A DNA stretch of 64,000 bases. Source: Guyanagaster necrorhizus (Eukaryota; Basidiomycota; Agaricomycetes; Agaricales; Physalacriaceae). Below, in pieces: positions 33,098 to 45,043 of the stretch (the first letter of the stretch is position 1; each line of letters begins with the position of its first letter). The position numbers and the translations under genes were made by a program. The stretch covers positions 447,448-511,447 of the forward strand of contig NW_025064887.1 in NCBI RefSeq assembly GCF_019112545.1, in the 5' to 3' direction. A model generated the notes under the pieces. The model had not been told where the DNA came from and ran no database searches. It saw only the letters and a program-made list of their open reading frames with translations.

Positions 33098-35739
33098 ATG
33101 GACGCTCTCAAGAATGTTTTCGAGGCCAAGAAGTCTCAGGTTAGCCTTATTCGTCGCACCTTTTGCTCGTCCATTCATTTTCCTGGTAGGGATCGCCTGC
33201 ATTGGTTACTTTTGTCACCGCAGGATACCCTACGAAAGATGCGACGGTTCCCATTATGTTCGCCATGCAGAACGGAGGCGCTGATATCATTGAACTGGGA
33301 ATGCCCTTCTCGGATCCCATTGCTGATGGCCCTGTGATCCAAGAGAGCAATACAGTACGACCTGGTTGACTTGTACGAGTCTTCGATACTCATTTCCCGT
33401 AGGTTGCACTGAAGAATAACATGGACTACGCGACAGTCTTGGGACAGCTTCGCGAGGCAAGAAGCAAGGGACTCACCGCTCCCGTCATTCTTATGGGTGC
33501 GAAACATGCAATCAAATATCAGCATAGGAACTGAAATGGTCTAGGTTACTATAACCCGTTGCTGGCATACGGCGAGGACAAAGCCATACAAGATGCAAGC
33601 GAAGCTGGAGCTAATGGTTTTATCATGGTCGACCTTCCTCCCGAAGAAGCTATCACTTTCAGAGAAAAGTGCACAAAAGCAGAGTGCGTACACGAGTCAT
33701 ACCTAGGGTACATCTTTATGACGCCAGACATAGCTTGTCATATGTTCCTCTCATTGCTCCGTCGACCACACTATCTCGAATAAAATTCCTCGCGTCAATT
33801 GCTGACAGTTTTATTTATGTCGTGTCCAAAGTCAGTTCATTTAATTTTTCATTCCGATATCGCGCCCATGATTCTTTAGATGGGTACAACCGGATCGTCC
33901 GACAAGGTGGCGATAAACACTGAGCTCCCAGATATCATTGCCCGCGTCCGAGAACATGCGACCGTTGCTATCGCTGTCGGCTTCGGTGTATCCAATCGTA
34001 GTCACTTTGATTATGTCGCCGATGCCGGTGCAGACGGAGTTGTCGTTGGCAGCCGGATTGTCAACGTTATTAAAAACGCCCCTGCAGATAAAGTTTCCCA
34101 CAGTGTTGAGGCCTTCTGTAGTGAAATTACTCAGAAGGGTCAGCCTCCTAGAACAAGATCTTCTCAAGCTCAGTCGCTTGCACCTGTGACAAACAGCAAG
34201 AACGATGTTTCCAAGGTCTCTTCGAAGCCCGACTTACCCGCGCGATTTGGCCAATTCGGCGGTCAGTATGTCCCAGAGTCTTTGGTTGATTGTTTGGCCG
34301 AACTCGAGGAGGCACACAAATCTGCTATGAACGACCCTGAGTTCTTGAAGGAATTCCAAAGTTACTATGAATATATCAACAGACCCTCAGGGCTCTATCT
34401 AGCAGAAAATTTGACCAAACACGCTGGTGGCGCTAACATTTGGCTAAAGCGCGAAGATTTGTATGCGAATTACCTTCCCCTCAACATTCCCGGCTGACGT
34501 TTTCAATGCAGAAACCACACTGGATCCCACAAAATCAACAATGCGATTGGTCAAGCATGTCATTTCATCTACATCCCTGGGCTAATTTACTGATCTCGGA
34601 AAAACAGATTCTCCTAGCTCGCCGCATTGGCAAGACACGAATTATCGCCGAAACGGGTGCAGGTCAGCATGGTGTCGCAACAGCAACGGTCTGCGCCAAA
34701 TTCGGTCTGGAATGTATCATCTACATGGGAGCTGAGGATGTCCGGCGCCAAGCGCTCAATGTTTTCCGTATTGAGATGCTCGGAGGAAAGGTGCGCCGTT
34801 CCTACAGGCATTTATTGCAATTAAATCTCTCAATTCAAAGGTCATTCCTGTCCACTCTGGGTCATGTACCCTCAAAGATGCCGTAAACGAGGCCATGCGG
34901 GACTGGGTGTCTAATCTATCTACGACACATTATCTCGTAGGATCTGCTATTGGTCCACACCCCTTCCCCACGATCGTTCGTGATTTCCAAAAGATCATCG
35001 GAGAGGAAATCAAAGTCCAGCTGAAGGAGAAGCGAGGTAAACTCCCTGATGTTGTCATGGCCTGTGTAGGCGGTGGAAGTAATGCCATCGGAACTTTCTA
35101 CGATTTCATCGGTGACAAAAGTGTTAGAATGGTTGGTGTGGAGGCTGGTGGTGAGGGTAGGTTGCTTTCATTGCTTCGTATATCATATATGAACACTTTT
35201 TAAGGCGTCGATGGCGACAAACACAGTGCTACGCTTTCCAAGGGTCAGCCTGGTGTCCTTCATGGCGTGCGGACGTATATTCTGCAGTCCCCGGACGGCC
35301 AGATCATCGAGACGCATTCTATCAGTGCAGGGCTCGATTATCCTGGGGTAGGACCGGAACATGCCTGGCTAAAAGATTCTGGTAGAGCAGAATATGTTGT
35401 CGCTACAGATGAAGAAGCGTTGAGAGGGTTCAGGATGCTCACACAAATGGAGGGCATAATTCCGGGTGAATATTCTTTCAGTCATGGGGAAAATTCGAGA
35501 CTGAAGTTTATTATTTAGCCCTCGAGTCGTCGCATGCTATCTGGGAAGGTGTTCGTATTGCAAAAAAGATGTCTAAGGATTCTGATATTGTCATTGTAAG
35601 GATTATCTATGGTAAATGACTTTTTGCTAATTTCACACATTCGCAGTGTCTTTCCGGTAGAGGTGACAAAGATGTAGAGGAGATCTCTGAGCTTCTTCCT
35701 AAGTGGGCAGACATCCTTGACTGGCATGTCAGAAAATAG
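33098..35739 (+). CDS. TRP5: Bifunctional tryptophan synthase (alpha-beta fusion)
   Basis: Twelve exons: 33098-33139, 33190-33354, 33403-33496, 33545-33683, 33734-33830, 33880-34460, 34512-34554, 34608-34790, 34841-35156, 35205-35465, 35519-35595 and 35647-35739, for 696 residues (yeast Trp5 has 707). The alpha half shows [26 protein letters not shown] with the catalytic Glu and Asp, and [10 protein letters not shown]. The beta half starts [13 protein letters not shown], has the PLP lysine in [27 protein letters not shown], the phosphate loop GGGSNAIG and a C-terminal LSGRGDKD. It converts indole-3-glycerol phosphate plus serine to tryptophan, channelling indole. Intron 7 (34555-34607) must use a GC donor to keep frame. 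Confidence 0.98.
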
Positions 35740-35846
35740 AAAATAGATGCCATGTTATTTGCTTGTCAATGACAGTTTGGCTCTCTAAGACTACATATAC
35801 ATTGATAAGAATATTTCTAAAAAATGCACCATGAATCTGCCACCCA

Positions 35847-37744
35847 TCAGTTACTTTGCCATGTATTGTGCAATCCCACAGTATCATCTACCCCATTCAT
35901 TGGTCCATTGGATGTCATGTTGACATCCTCTTCTCCCAAGTCATTGATCCCATTGAGTTCTCGCATGTTATCCGCACGCCGGCTTTCCAAAGCTGCAAGA
36001 TATGGCTCATCAACACCCCCCGTAACATATTCACCCGTAAAAACAGAACAATCAAATGTTGAGATGTTGGGATTGAACTGCCGCACGGATGATATCAAGT
36101 CGGGTAAGGTTTGGAAGATTACAAGATCAGCACCAATAGCTTCGGCTATTGACCTGGTGTCACGTCCGTATGCGACGAGTTCAGTTCGGGATGGCATATC
36201 AATGCCATAGACATTGGGATATCTATGATGCGTCAAAACCTTGAGCTTACCGCGACGAATGCCAGAAGATGGACATACCTGATGGGAGGAGCACAACTCG
36301 CCATTACAATCTTCTTTGCACCGACATCTCTGGCCATTTGAATGATTTCTTTTGATGTAGTCCCACGAACAATGGAGTCTAGGCATTGAACTGAGAAAAG
36401 ACACGAGGATGGATCACGAGACTTACCATCGACCAAGAGGACATTTTTTTTACAAAACTCAATCGCTATGGCGTTAAGTTTCTTACGAACGCTCTTCTTA
36501 CGCATCTCCTGTTCAGGCATAATGAAAGTTCGGCCGACATAACGGTTTTTAATAAAGCCCTCGCGATAAGGGAGTTGCAGTTTTTGTGCAAGGTTCAAAG
36601 CTGCGACCCGGGATGTATCTGGTACCTGAGCAGAACGCATTATATAGGATTTGTGCCTGCATGGAAACAAATCTTACCGGAATAACAACATCAACGGAGA
36701 TGTTTTTCTCGGTTAATATGCGCCTGACTTCATCAGCGAGAGCATCACCCATAGCCATGCGACTTCGGTAAACGTTAATTCCATCCAATACGGAATCGGG
36801 ACGCGCAAAGTAGACATATTCGAATATATCCGGTGCGAAAACCGCGCGTGCAGCTACCTGGCGCCGAGATACATTCCCGCGCGTGATAATTATGGCCTCA
36901 CCTTGAGCCAAAAATGAGAAAAGACTAAAGAGGAGAGAGAAAGATACATACCAGGCTTTACATCTTTCCACTCACTAAAACCAAAGGCATCGGCAACAAC
37001 ACTCTCACTGGAAAAGAGGTAGTCCTTTCCTTGTGTGGTGAACGATTTTCTGACGCCCATGCCCACGGGCCTGATTCCGTTCGGGTCTCGGAAGGCTATT
37101 ATTCCAAAACCAGCAAGCATAGCGACGCATGCGTATGCCCCCTTGCACTGTCTCATCAACCCGCCAATTGCGGTGAATATATCTTCTTCATTGATGCGGA
37201 ACTTGCCCGTTTGTTGCAAGTTATTAGCGAAGATGTTGAGAAGGAGTTCCGAGTCCGAGTCGGTGTTGATATGGCGATGGGCAGTGGCGTCTAGGAATTG
37301 TAACAGAGACGTAGTGTTGATAAGATTTCCGTTCTACAATACGGTCAGTGAAAAGTAACAGAAGATGTGCGAAGAATTCATACATGTGCAAGGACGATCC
37401 CATATGGCGAATTTACATAGAATGGTTGAGCTTCAGCATTATTGAAGCTGCCCGCAGTCGGATACCGTACTATCGAATAAATCAGATCCGCCGGTTCAGG
37501 AAAAAGGAGACTATGCACCATGTCCGACACCCATGCCTCCAACTAAACGCCGTATAGACTTCTCATCGAAAACGTCCTTGACCATACCATTCGCCTTGCA
37601 CTGATAAAAGCGACCTCTCGGTCCACACGTAACTATGCCACATGCATCTTGTCCTCGATGCTGCAGAAGCGAGAGGCCGTCGCAGATTCCCAGCGCAACG
37701 TCGGTAGTAGGATCATGAAGGAGAAGACCAAGAATTCCACACAC
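35847..37744 (-). CDS. ADE4: Amidophosphoribosyltransferase (glutamine PRPP amidotransferase)
   Basis: Seven exons: 37519-37744, 37384-37469, 36952-37333, 36678-36901, 36427-36625, 36279-36378 and 35847-36222, for 530 residues. The N-terminal nucleophile is Cys2 (MCGILGLL), and the class II glutaminase continues with [39 protein letters not shown] and [10 protein letters not shown]. The phosphoribosyltransferase half has [31 protein letters not shown] and the PRPP loop [17 protein letters not shown]. It catalyses the first committed step of purine synthesis. No propeptide precedes Cys2, as in eukaryotic enzymes. It converges on TRP5 with a 107-bp gap. A variable acidic tail ends the protein. 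Confidence 0.98.
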
Positions 37745-37989
37745 TAGAAATCGAAGATGAGTGCTACCAAGAAACTAAAAAGGGGACGGACAAACTTAGG
37801 GGCGAATTGGATGGATCGATGATGGAAGTGCTTTGCAAAGTCCATTTTTTTTAGGGGTACTTCTCGAAACGTAAAGTGGAATGCTTATGTCATCGAAGTT
37901 TAATCCCTCCCGGTCCGTCTTTTCCCGATGCCTCCGATAATTTTCAAATACAAGGGATTTAGAAAGGAAAAAGGACATTTTGACGCATG

Positions 37990-38906
37990 CTATGATATAT
38001 GTCTAGAATTCAGTATTTGTATGACTCTTTGGTCTTCTGACATGCGATGATGACCCCGCTGGGAAGAGCTACCAGATATGACTCCCATGTTATATCCCCC
38101 TACAGCGGAATGAAGTGGTGGCAGCGCCGAGTGCCCAAAGGTCTCCACGACACCATCGTCCCCTTTCCTGGCTTTCCCACTCTGGTAAATCCCCGGCGGA
38201 ACGATAATGTTTCGCAAGATCGCGTCCGCATCAACAGTTGGTATTGTCGGAAGATCGGCATACGTGAAATAGGCAGTAAGGTGCCATTTACGCGGTGTAC
38301 CTGTTGGTGAAAGTTGCACCCAAGCAGAATATGCCTGCTTAATTAAACCGGGGTGATTTCCGCCACTGCGATCTTGATGGAGAAGAGCTGACGATGAGGG
38401 GATCGTGCGGGACACACCATCGACAAATCTGAAGGTGGGTGGTGACCTATTCCGAAACATTAGCGTATGTGACCTCGCCCCAGAACTGTCAGTACCGTGC
38501 GGAGGTGGATGTCTCACCGCCTGGCGCTGAAGGAAGTTTCTCATCATAGAATAAGTATGGCTGCAATGGTTATCGATCAGCAACATGGTTGTCAGAGAAT
38601 CTGCGAGGTCCAACATACTTCACGCATACGGGACTGTCCCCAAAGGCGTCCATCTATGGGAGGGAAGGTCAAAAGGACTTCCGGGGGGGATATTAATGTG
38701 GGCTTACCAGTCCAACGTTTGAGACCTGACTCGTCGTCGCGCTCTTCCCAAACGAACACAGCGCCAGAACGTACTGATGTAGCTCTCTCAGCCTCGTTAA
38801 GACGTCTGGTAACTGGCCGAAGAAAGCCTTGCCTGACGGCCTCAAAGATAATATGGGCGTCGCGCGTGTCGCGAAGATGAAGACGGGGATGAGTAGCCTG
38901 CTGCAT
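37990..38906 (-). CDS. Gti1/Pac2 (WOPR) family transcriptional regulator
   Basis: Exons 38708-38906, 38619-38653, 38496-38560 and 37990-38446 give 251 residues. WOPR part A: RDAHIIFEAVRQGFLRPVTR, SGAVFVWEERDDESGLKRWT, DGRLWGQSRMREPYLFYDEK. Part B: GLIKQAYSAWVQLSPTGTPR, KWHLTAYFTYADLPTIPTVD and PPGIYQSGKAR. These are the two conserved boxes that together bind DNA in Wor1, Ryp1, Gti1 and Pac2, regulators of morphology and development. The spacer between the boxes is short here. The ATG at 38906 was chosen because it lies about ten residues before the domain, as in relatives; the frame extends upstream to 39053. Whether C-terminal exons are missing is open, since family members are often longer. 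Confidence 0.88.
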
Positions 38907-39221
38907 GGAAGGCAAGTCGGGAATGGACAAATGCACGACAATAGCCCTTTTAAATCGCGATGAGGAGACAGGCAGGCGATCAAGACGCAACCAGAGCAGC
39001 GAGGATAGGGGAAAGCATAGCGCGCGTGTCATATATATACGTGATATCCCCATTGTGGGTAATAAATAAATGAGTTGGAGAATGGCACATTTGAAGGGCC
39101 AACTACCGGGTTCACAAATGACATTGACGCGCGAGAGTGTGGGTAAAGCCGACGACGAGAGTGTGAGAGAAGTTAGTCATCTTTGTAACGCTTGAAAAGA
39201 CGAGATGGGTAAAAATAAAGT
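38907..39221. other. Upstream region of the WOPR gene
   Basis: About 315 bp with no supported gene. It includes an in-frame upstream extension of the WOPR reading frame (to 39053) that begins with a hydrophobic, non-conserved stretch. Confidence 0.4.
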
Positions 39222-39582
39222 CTACCATTGATCTGGAACTGGACTGGGATGCTCCTGACTGCTAAATTCAGGACCAAAGTCGTCTAGAAAGAACATCATG
39301 TAGCCTTATAGACATGGGTGAGGTTATTCCTGAGAGTCCGGCCAGTAGGAGCCTAGCTGAAGATAAGGAGATATATATGTGCAGAACAAGAGAATAAGGA
39401 TTCTCTGACAAGAAACTGACAAATTCGGGGGGAATAGTCAGTGAAGCACGGGGAGATACAATGTCTTGTCTTGGTGGGAAGCAAAAGGTGCACGGCAAAC
39501 CTTGAGAACTGCCAAATTTAGGACCGGCATACGGCGGCATTCGCGTAACGTGGCTCAGCCACTGTCTGCCACCGACCATCAT
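39222..39582 (-). CDS. Possible small two-exon protein, function unknown
   Basis: Exons 39501-39582 and 39222-39283 join in phase through a 217-nt intron to give a 47-residue product: MMVGGRQWLSHVTRMPPYAG, then a tail ending SSQEHPSPVPDQW. The head looks like a short amphipathic start as in small mitochondrial proteins, and the two exon ends share a GP(K/E)F-SSQ pattern. The intron is much longer than others here, so a further small exon may be hidden inside it. It is divergent from the elongin-A-like gene. No family recognised; it may be non-coding. Confidence 0.3.
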
Positions 39583-39659
39583 CAGTGCCCCTCTTGTCCT
39601 TGAACAGCTCCTCGGAACGATCCCTGGGGTGCTGCGATATATATACTAGTACTTCTCGA

Positions 39660-40943
39660 ATGGCTGCCGACTTCATTTCTTCGACCAAGGTTCCAGCTTT
39701 GGTTGTGTACTGCCAACGAGGTACGATTATTCCTATAATTCTAGCTGGACTCGTTGTGACTTTTGTTCCATTCTATCAGTTGCCGGGAAACATGCTGAGT
39801 GTCAGCCAGCGTCCATAGCTATTCCCGATTGCTTCTTGACATTCATTTCCTATCAGTCATCCCCACACTCGGCCAAGAACTTAGCCTTCGCTATGATCTT
39901 GTCAAACCTATCCTCCAGCAGTGTGAGCCACACGACCTCCTGCGGCTCGAACGTGGCTCAACGGTGAGCCGCATGTCTCGCCCTTACGTACCTTTCTTCA
40001 TTTCTCTCCAGAGACTCCAGCACAATACCCAAGGCAAGTAATTTATCTCATCACTTCTTTGCCTGCCGACTAACCTGGTCTGTGGTCCAGAATTATGGAA
40101 GATCCTCTCTATCAAAAAGTACAGTATTCAGCTCCAGGGATATCTCTCAGGGGATGCCCCAGAACCAGAGTCCTGGAGAGATCATTACTTCGTACGTTCT
40201 CTAATGGTATCCATATGCTCTCCGTGTTTTCTGATTCTTTGATTAAGGTTCTCCAAAAAGCCGAAGCGAAACATCTAGAAGAAGTGGGATCACGTCTGCG
40301 CTCCCAGCGACTCGAGCACGAACAGCAAAAGAAGGAGCGTGAGGTCAAGATCACGGACCAAGTTCCTCCGCAGAAGCGTCTTCGACCATGTAAGCTGATC
40401 GTGACGTTTATACCACGCACCTGCTCTCATGCCACGTTGTTCTTAGGGTCGGGGCCTGGTCAACCCAAGACCTTGATGCAGAGGACCTACTCTGAAGCTT
40501 CTAAACTACACAAGACCGTGTACAATGCTAGGTTCACCGCCAAGGGCAAACCTCTTTCGAAACCTCCTAGCGTGCCTCTGCTACCGACGCCTTCTCCTAA
40601 CTATGCAAGTCGAGTGACGGTCACCACTGTGAAGCACCGACAACCTACCTCCTCTTCACTGCCAAGCAATACAAATTTGAACCATCCGTCGTCCACCACC
40701 GCATTATCATCAACGTCTTTCAGAGAAACTACGACATATCCGCCACATCTTCTTTCCGATTGTACGCTTCCACCAGACGACTGTGGGCCATCTCCGTTAT
40801 CTGCAGGAAAGAAACCTAAGGTTATTCAAAAATCTGCACTGCTCAATCAGACATCGCCGCCACGGCCAAAGAAGAACCCCATGACCTCCATGTTCATGCC
40901 CAAGGATCGTGCTTACTCGCAACGTCCAACGGTTTCAAGATAG
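39660..40943 (+). CDS. Elongin-A-like protein (F-box-like BC-box subunit)
   Basis: Exons 39660-39720, 39857-39963, 40012-40033, 40091-40191, 40248-40389 and 40447-40943 give 309 residues. The N terminus has the elongin A signature: KVPALVVYCQR, then LSLRYDLVKPILQQC, HDLLRLERGS and TQELWKILSIKKY. In animals and yeast (Ela1) this module binds elongin C and recruits Cul3/Cul5-type ligases that ubiquitinate stalled RNA polymerase II. A charged helix and a Ser/Pro/Thr-rich disordered tail follow. Intron 3 (40034-40090) has a classic GC donor (AAG|GCAAGT). The first intron may be one of 136 nt, as modelled, or split around an extra small exon near 39800. Exon 3 is 22 nt. Confidence 0.78.
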
Positions 40944-41878
40944 TTTTTTTAAAAAAATTTTGCATCGGCATCGTCTTTCAGCATAATGGCTCCTCCTTAT
41001 TGTTTGACCAGTATACTCCTATCTTACAACGTGTACACTATACGCATAGAAATTTCCCGACTACGCTCAGGTCGTAGCGGTAGGTATATCCCACCGGAAC
41101 ATACGTGTACTACTACGCATTTCATTTTTCCAATCTGATTCCGCATCGACATCCGCTCCCGATATCAAAACCCACTAATTTCTCCCAGCGTCCCACTGCG
41201 TACCTGTCATATGTCTACGTCTGTCTTCGATCCTTATCAAATATACCAGTCCCGGTTAATGAAGTGATAGTGGTCATCTGGTGTTAACGGGTTGGGTGGT
41301 TTATATGCATGGCTGCCCCTGGCCTCAGGAAAAATGAATGTTGCCCCAAAAGTATATTGCCCAAGTCAACTGGCCCAATATTACCGACGTTCCCCTGCTT
41401 CTCACCTTGGTACGTTTCAAATTCTCAATGGTCTCTGCGACGAGGTACTTGACCGATAGTTGGTACCTATTGGTCGGTGTCTATGTACATGTCAACGACA
41501 TATAAAATTCTATTGCATTGGACTTCCACATCGGAGAAGCAGTGTAGCTATGTATGAATGTGTATGCAAGAGGAAGTAATACTTACTGTGACAATGGTGA
41601 TATGACAAGAGGAAATGAAAACCTTTGCTTATAGAAGTATTGAGACAGACCGTTATAAAACAAATGTGTGCAGGGAAACGGATATGGTTCAGATGCGATG
41701 TGGGGATGAAAAAAAAACCAAGTAGGAGCCAATACAAAGAACAATAAAAGAGCGTTGGTATTAGTGATAGGTATGTAGGACAGAAAACTTGAGGTGGGAT
41801 GGCCATCAAAAAGGAGGAATGAATGTATGGTTGGAGTCTAGAGAGAGAGTCCTCAGATGCACGAACTTGGTCAATGAA
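40944..41878. other. Convergent intergenic region
   Basis: About 930 bp between the elongin-A-like and GID7 stop codons. AT-rich, with 3' UTR character. Short open frames have no motifs. Confidence 0.5.
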
Positions 41879-44800
41879 TCACAGCCGCGTCACACTCGAG
41901 CCGGATTCCACGCCGTCTTCATCCCAGTGCTGTCTGGTCTTCCCCTTCTCCTTCCCAGCATATGTGCCCAGAACCGGACTCATTGGCGGGGAGTCATCAC
42001 CCAACGCCTCCCATATCCGAATCGTATGATCATCCGAACAAGAGGCAAACATACGCTCGTTCCGAGGGTTCCATGCCACGGAGTTCACACTCCCTTCGCC
42101 ATGCCCAGGAAGGACCTCGAGTAATGCCCCCGTATCACGATGCCACACGTATACATTGCCGTCTAAATAGGTTAGGTGAGAGTTAGACACCAAAAGAGGG
42201 GTGAAAAGCACCGCGGACCTTCACTCCCACTGACAACAAAGTTTCCATCCATCCCCCCGAAACAGCTTCGGATAACATGTCTGCCTTGTCTTTGACCAGT
42301 AAATTTGCGTGCCACACGCCCAAGATTTAGATCCCAGAGACGGATTTCCTACAATGGATGATCTGGTCAGAACCCGGGTCATTGGCATATGTTATGATAA
42401 AAAACTCACATCTGGCGCATGATTGATCAATGCATACTGCGAATTTTGGGATACCTTTACACTTGTGACTTCGCCTTCAAGTCGCACGGATCTAAAAAGG
42501 AATGGATCGAGTTTAAAATTTCTTCTCACAAGAAGGGCGAGGGCGAAATTTGAGGTAAACGCCACAACGCGTTTCGCAAAATGCGTGGGAACAACAGGAG
42601 AGGAAGGAGAGCCGACTTACGATTCTACCTGCTTCGTTGCATAGTCGTATGTTATAAGCCAGTTATCCGAATATTGCCCCGGCCCATGGGCAGGATTCCC
42701 ACCATTGCCGGTCGGGTTTATCGTCGCGAACTCCCCGGAACGACGACTACTTCCCCTAGAGCCTCCGGAAGGCGTATTGGAAATATAATCCATTCCGACT
42801 ATCACCATTCGCGTAAAGTCAGGCGTGATAGCCAGACTTGTTATCCGGATGGCAGTTGTGCCCCAAGAATCCCGCTCTTTACCATCCGCGTCCTGTACAT
42901 TGAAGAGTTAGTCCGACGTGGAGAATGTGGCCAAGAAATGAAGGATGAAAATGAGACTCGAATTCTCTCGAGCGAGCCGCTAATCTAACACATGAAATGA
43001 ATTCGACCTACCCAATGTATGATCCTTCGATCCAGAGCAGCGGAAAGGAATCCCGAGCCATCCGGCAGCCACGCTAGGGATGTCACTGTTTCTGAATGCT
43101 TGTCGAGCACTCTCAAGCACACGCCAGTCTGACTTATAAGTCAGTGTCTAGTCCGCGAGCCTAGAAGTAAGAAGAGCCCACCTTGGCGTTCCACAACTTT
43201 ATGATGTTCTCAGCACTGGTCAGAAGGATAGTATCGTCTATTGACCATGCCAGACACCCCACAGGGTACGGGTGCTCCCGCAAGATCTGGTGCGTAGCCC
43301 ATTGTCGTATTGAAGGCTCTGTTTCAGGCTACAAAGAAGTCTTTAGGCACCAGGACATTATTAAATGACACAGAGAACTTTGCTTACACCGATCTTCCAA
43401 ATGATGGCCGATTTGTCTTTGCTAGCGCTCGCAAGATACGCACCATCGTGACTCCATTCAATATGCCATACTTCGTCACTGTGCACGTCGAGAATAGTCG
43501 TAGTGACCCTTGGAAAGCCCGACTTATCGCACTGGTGATCACTGTACAATGAAAAGTCTGCGGCATTTGTGGGGAGATTATGGTACACGCATCGCTGGCG
43601 TTGGTATAATCGCGATTGCTGAAGAAGAGTGGCAAGCCGACGTTGGGGAATCATGACGGAAGAGGGGATATACCCTGTTAAAAGTCAGATTTTGGCGGCC
43701 GGACGCGTTGTTGAGAAACGCTTACGTTGCAGGTTGTCTAATAAATGCATACGGGAGGCGCCTGAAGCACCATCCCAACCTGCTCGTTGCCGAAGATCAT
43801 CAGGTTCCGAGCACATTATCAGACTATAGAAAATAGTCAAATGTGGCGCACGTTGAAGTTGTAAAGGAATCAAATTACCTTGATAATGTATGAAGCTGAT
43901 CCGGTTCAACGTTCAAAGGTGCGAGTTCATTGCGTAGGACATGTAAAGCATCTGTTGTCTTCTCTGCCTCGAGGAGTTCCAGGTACTTTTGTTGAATGAT
44001 CAGAAACTTTGCGTCCTAGAACGATATGAAGACACAAGAGGTCGAGAGGACGGATAATTACGCACCATCAGCCCGTCTGCGTATGTAACGCCTAAGCGTG
44101 TCAAAGCCGCCTCTGCCTTGTCCCACACACCATCCAAGATACACTGCCTGAAATGCGTTACATCTGATATTTCCATTGAGAACCCTGACTCTGCTTCGAG
44201 CGTGTCCGCTGACTGACTGCGTGCAGACAAGGCATGTGAGCGTTACAGAACAAAAAGAAAGAGAAAGAACGGACGTACGTGTATCCCACATCCCGCAGAC
44301 TCTGTATAACGAGCCTGACATACTCCTCCCGATCGAGAGTCATATCATTATACAACATGGTACCCGGTAAATTCACCCTGGCGACCGCCTTTCCGTGCTT
44401 TTGGGCAAGCGCGTTCGATAGTGCACTTGTTAAGCCATTGCTAGTGCCGTTCGACTGCACCTGACCGTTATGACTAGTACTGCCCTTGGTGGTGACATTG
44501 ATAGCGGTGATGGTATGGCCATTGGTCGCTGACTGGGTCGGTCCATCAAGGCCTAATGAAGAAGGACCAGCGTGCATGGTGGAGATAGCGAAATCAGGAG
44601 AAACGGAGAGTTGAGAATCGATATCAGAATCCGGCTGCCTCATGTTGGCTGGGGTAGTAGAAGAGATGTCGCCTGTTCTTTGTCTCTTGCGAGCTCTGTG
44701 ATTATCGTCGTCTGAAAGGAAGAAGTGCATGTCAGATATTGAGGAATTAGGGCTAAGATTTTATGAAAAAGAAAGTACCGGTTGTTGTGGAGAGTTGAGG

Positions 44801-45043
44801 TAAATGAGAGCTGGTGCTGCCCTGCTCTCGTTCAGATCTGGAACGAGTCGCTGGAATTAGACTGGGTGAGACAGCAGCGACAACGGAAGAGTTGAGGGGG
44901 GGGGAAGAGAAGGAAAATGAGGAATCCGACGCAGCAACAGTGGCAGGAAGGGATGCCAGTGATAGAGAGGATGACGAGGAATGGGGAAGCGAGTCCCGCG
45001 GAGGGAGTCTGTTGGTAATTGAATCAATGGTGGCCGACGATGA
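41879..45043 (-). CDS. GID7: GID/CTLH ubiquitin ligase WD40 subunit (GID7/WDR26)
   Basis: The C-terminal exon is 41879-42162, and checked upstream exons include 44279-44711 and an open 5' segment 44779-45043. The start codon was not found. In order: a Ser/Thr-rich head with a basic patch ([15 protein letters not shown]), a LisH-type helix ([18 protein letters not shown]), CTLH/CRA helices ([40 protein letters not shown]), and seven WD40 blades. Blades include [36 protein letters not shown] and [20 protein letters not shown]. Gid7/WDR26 drives supramolecular assembly of the GID E3 that degrades gluconeogenic enzymes in yeast. The short C-terminal tail has no extra domain. Confidence 0.92.
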
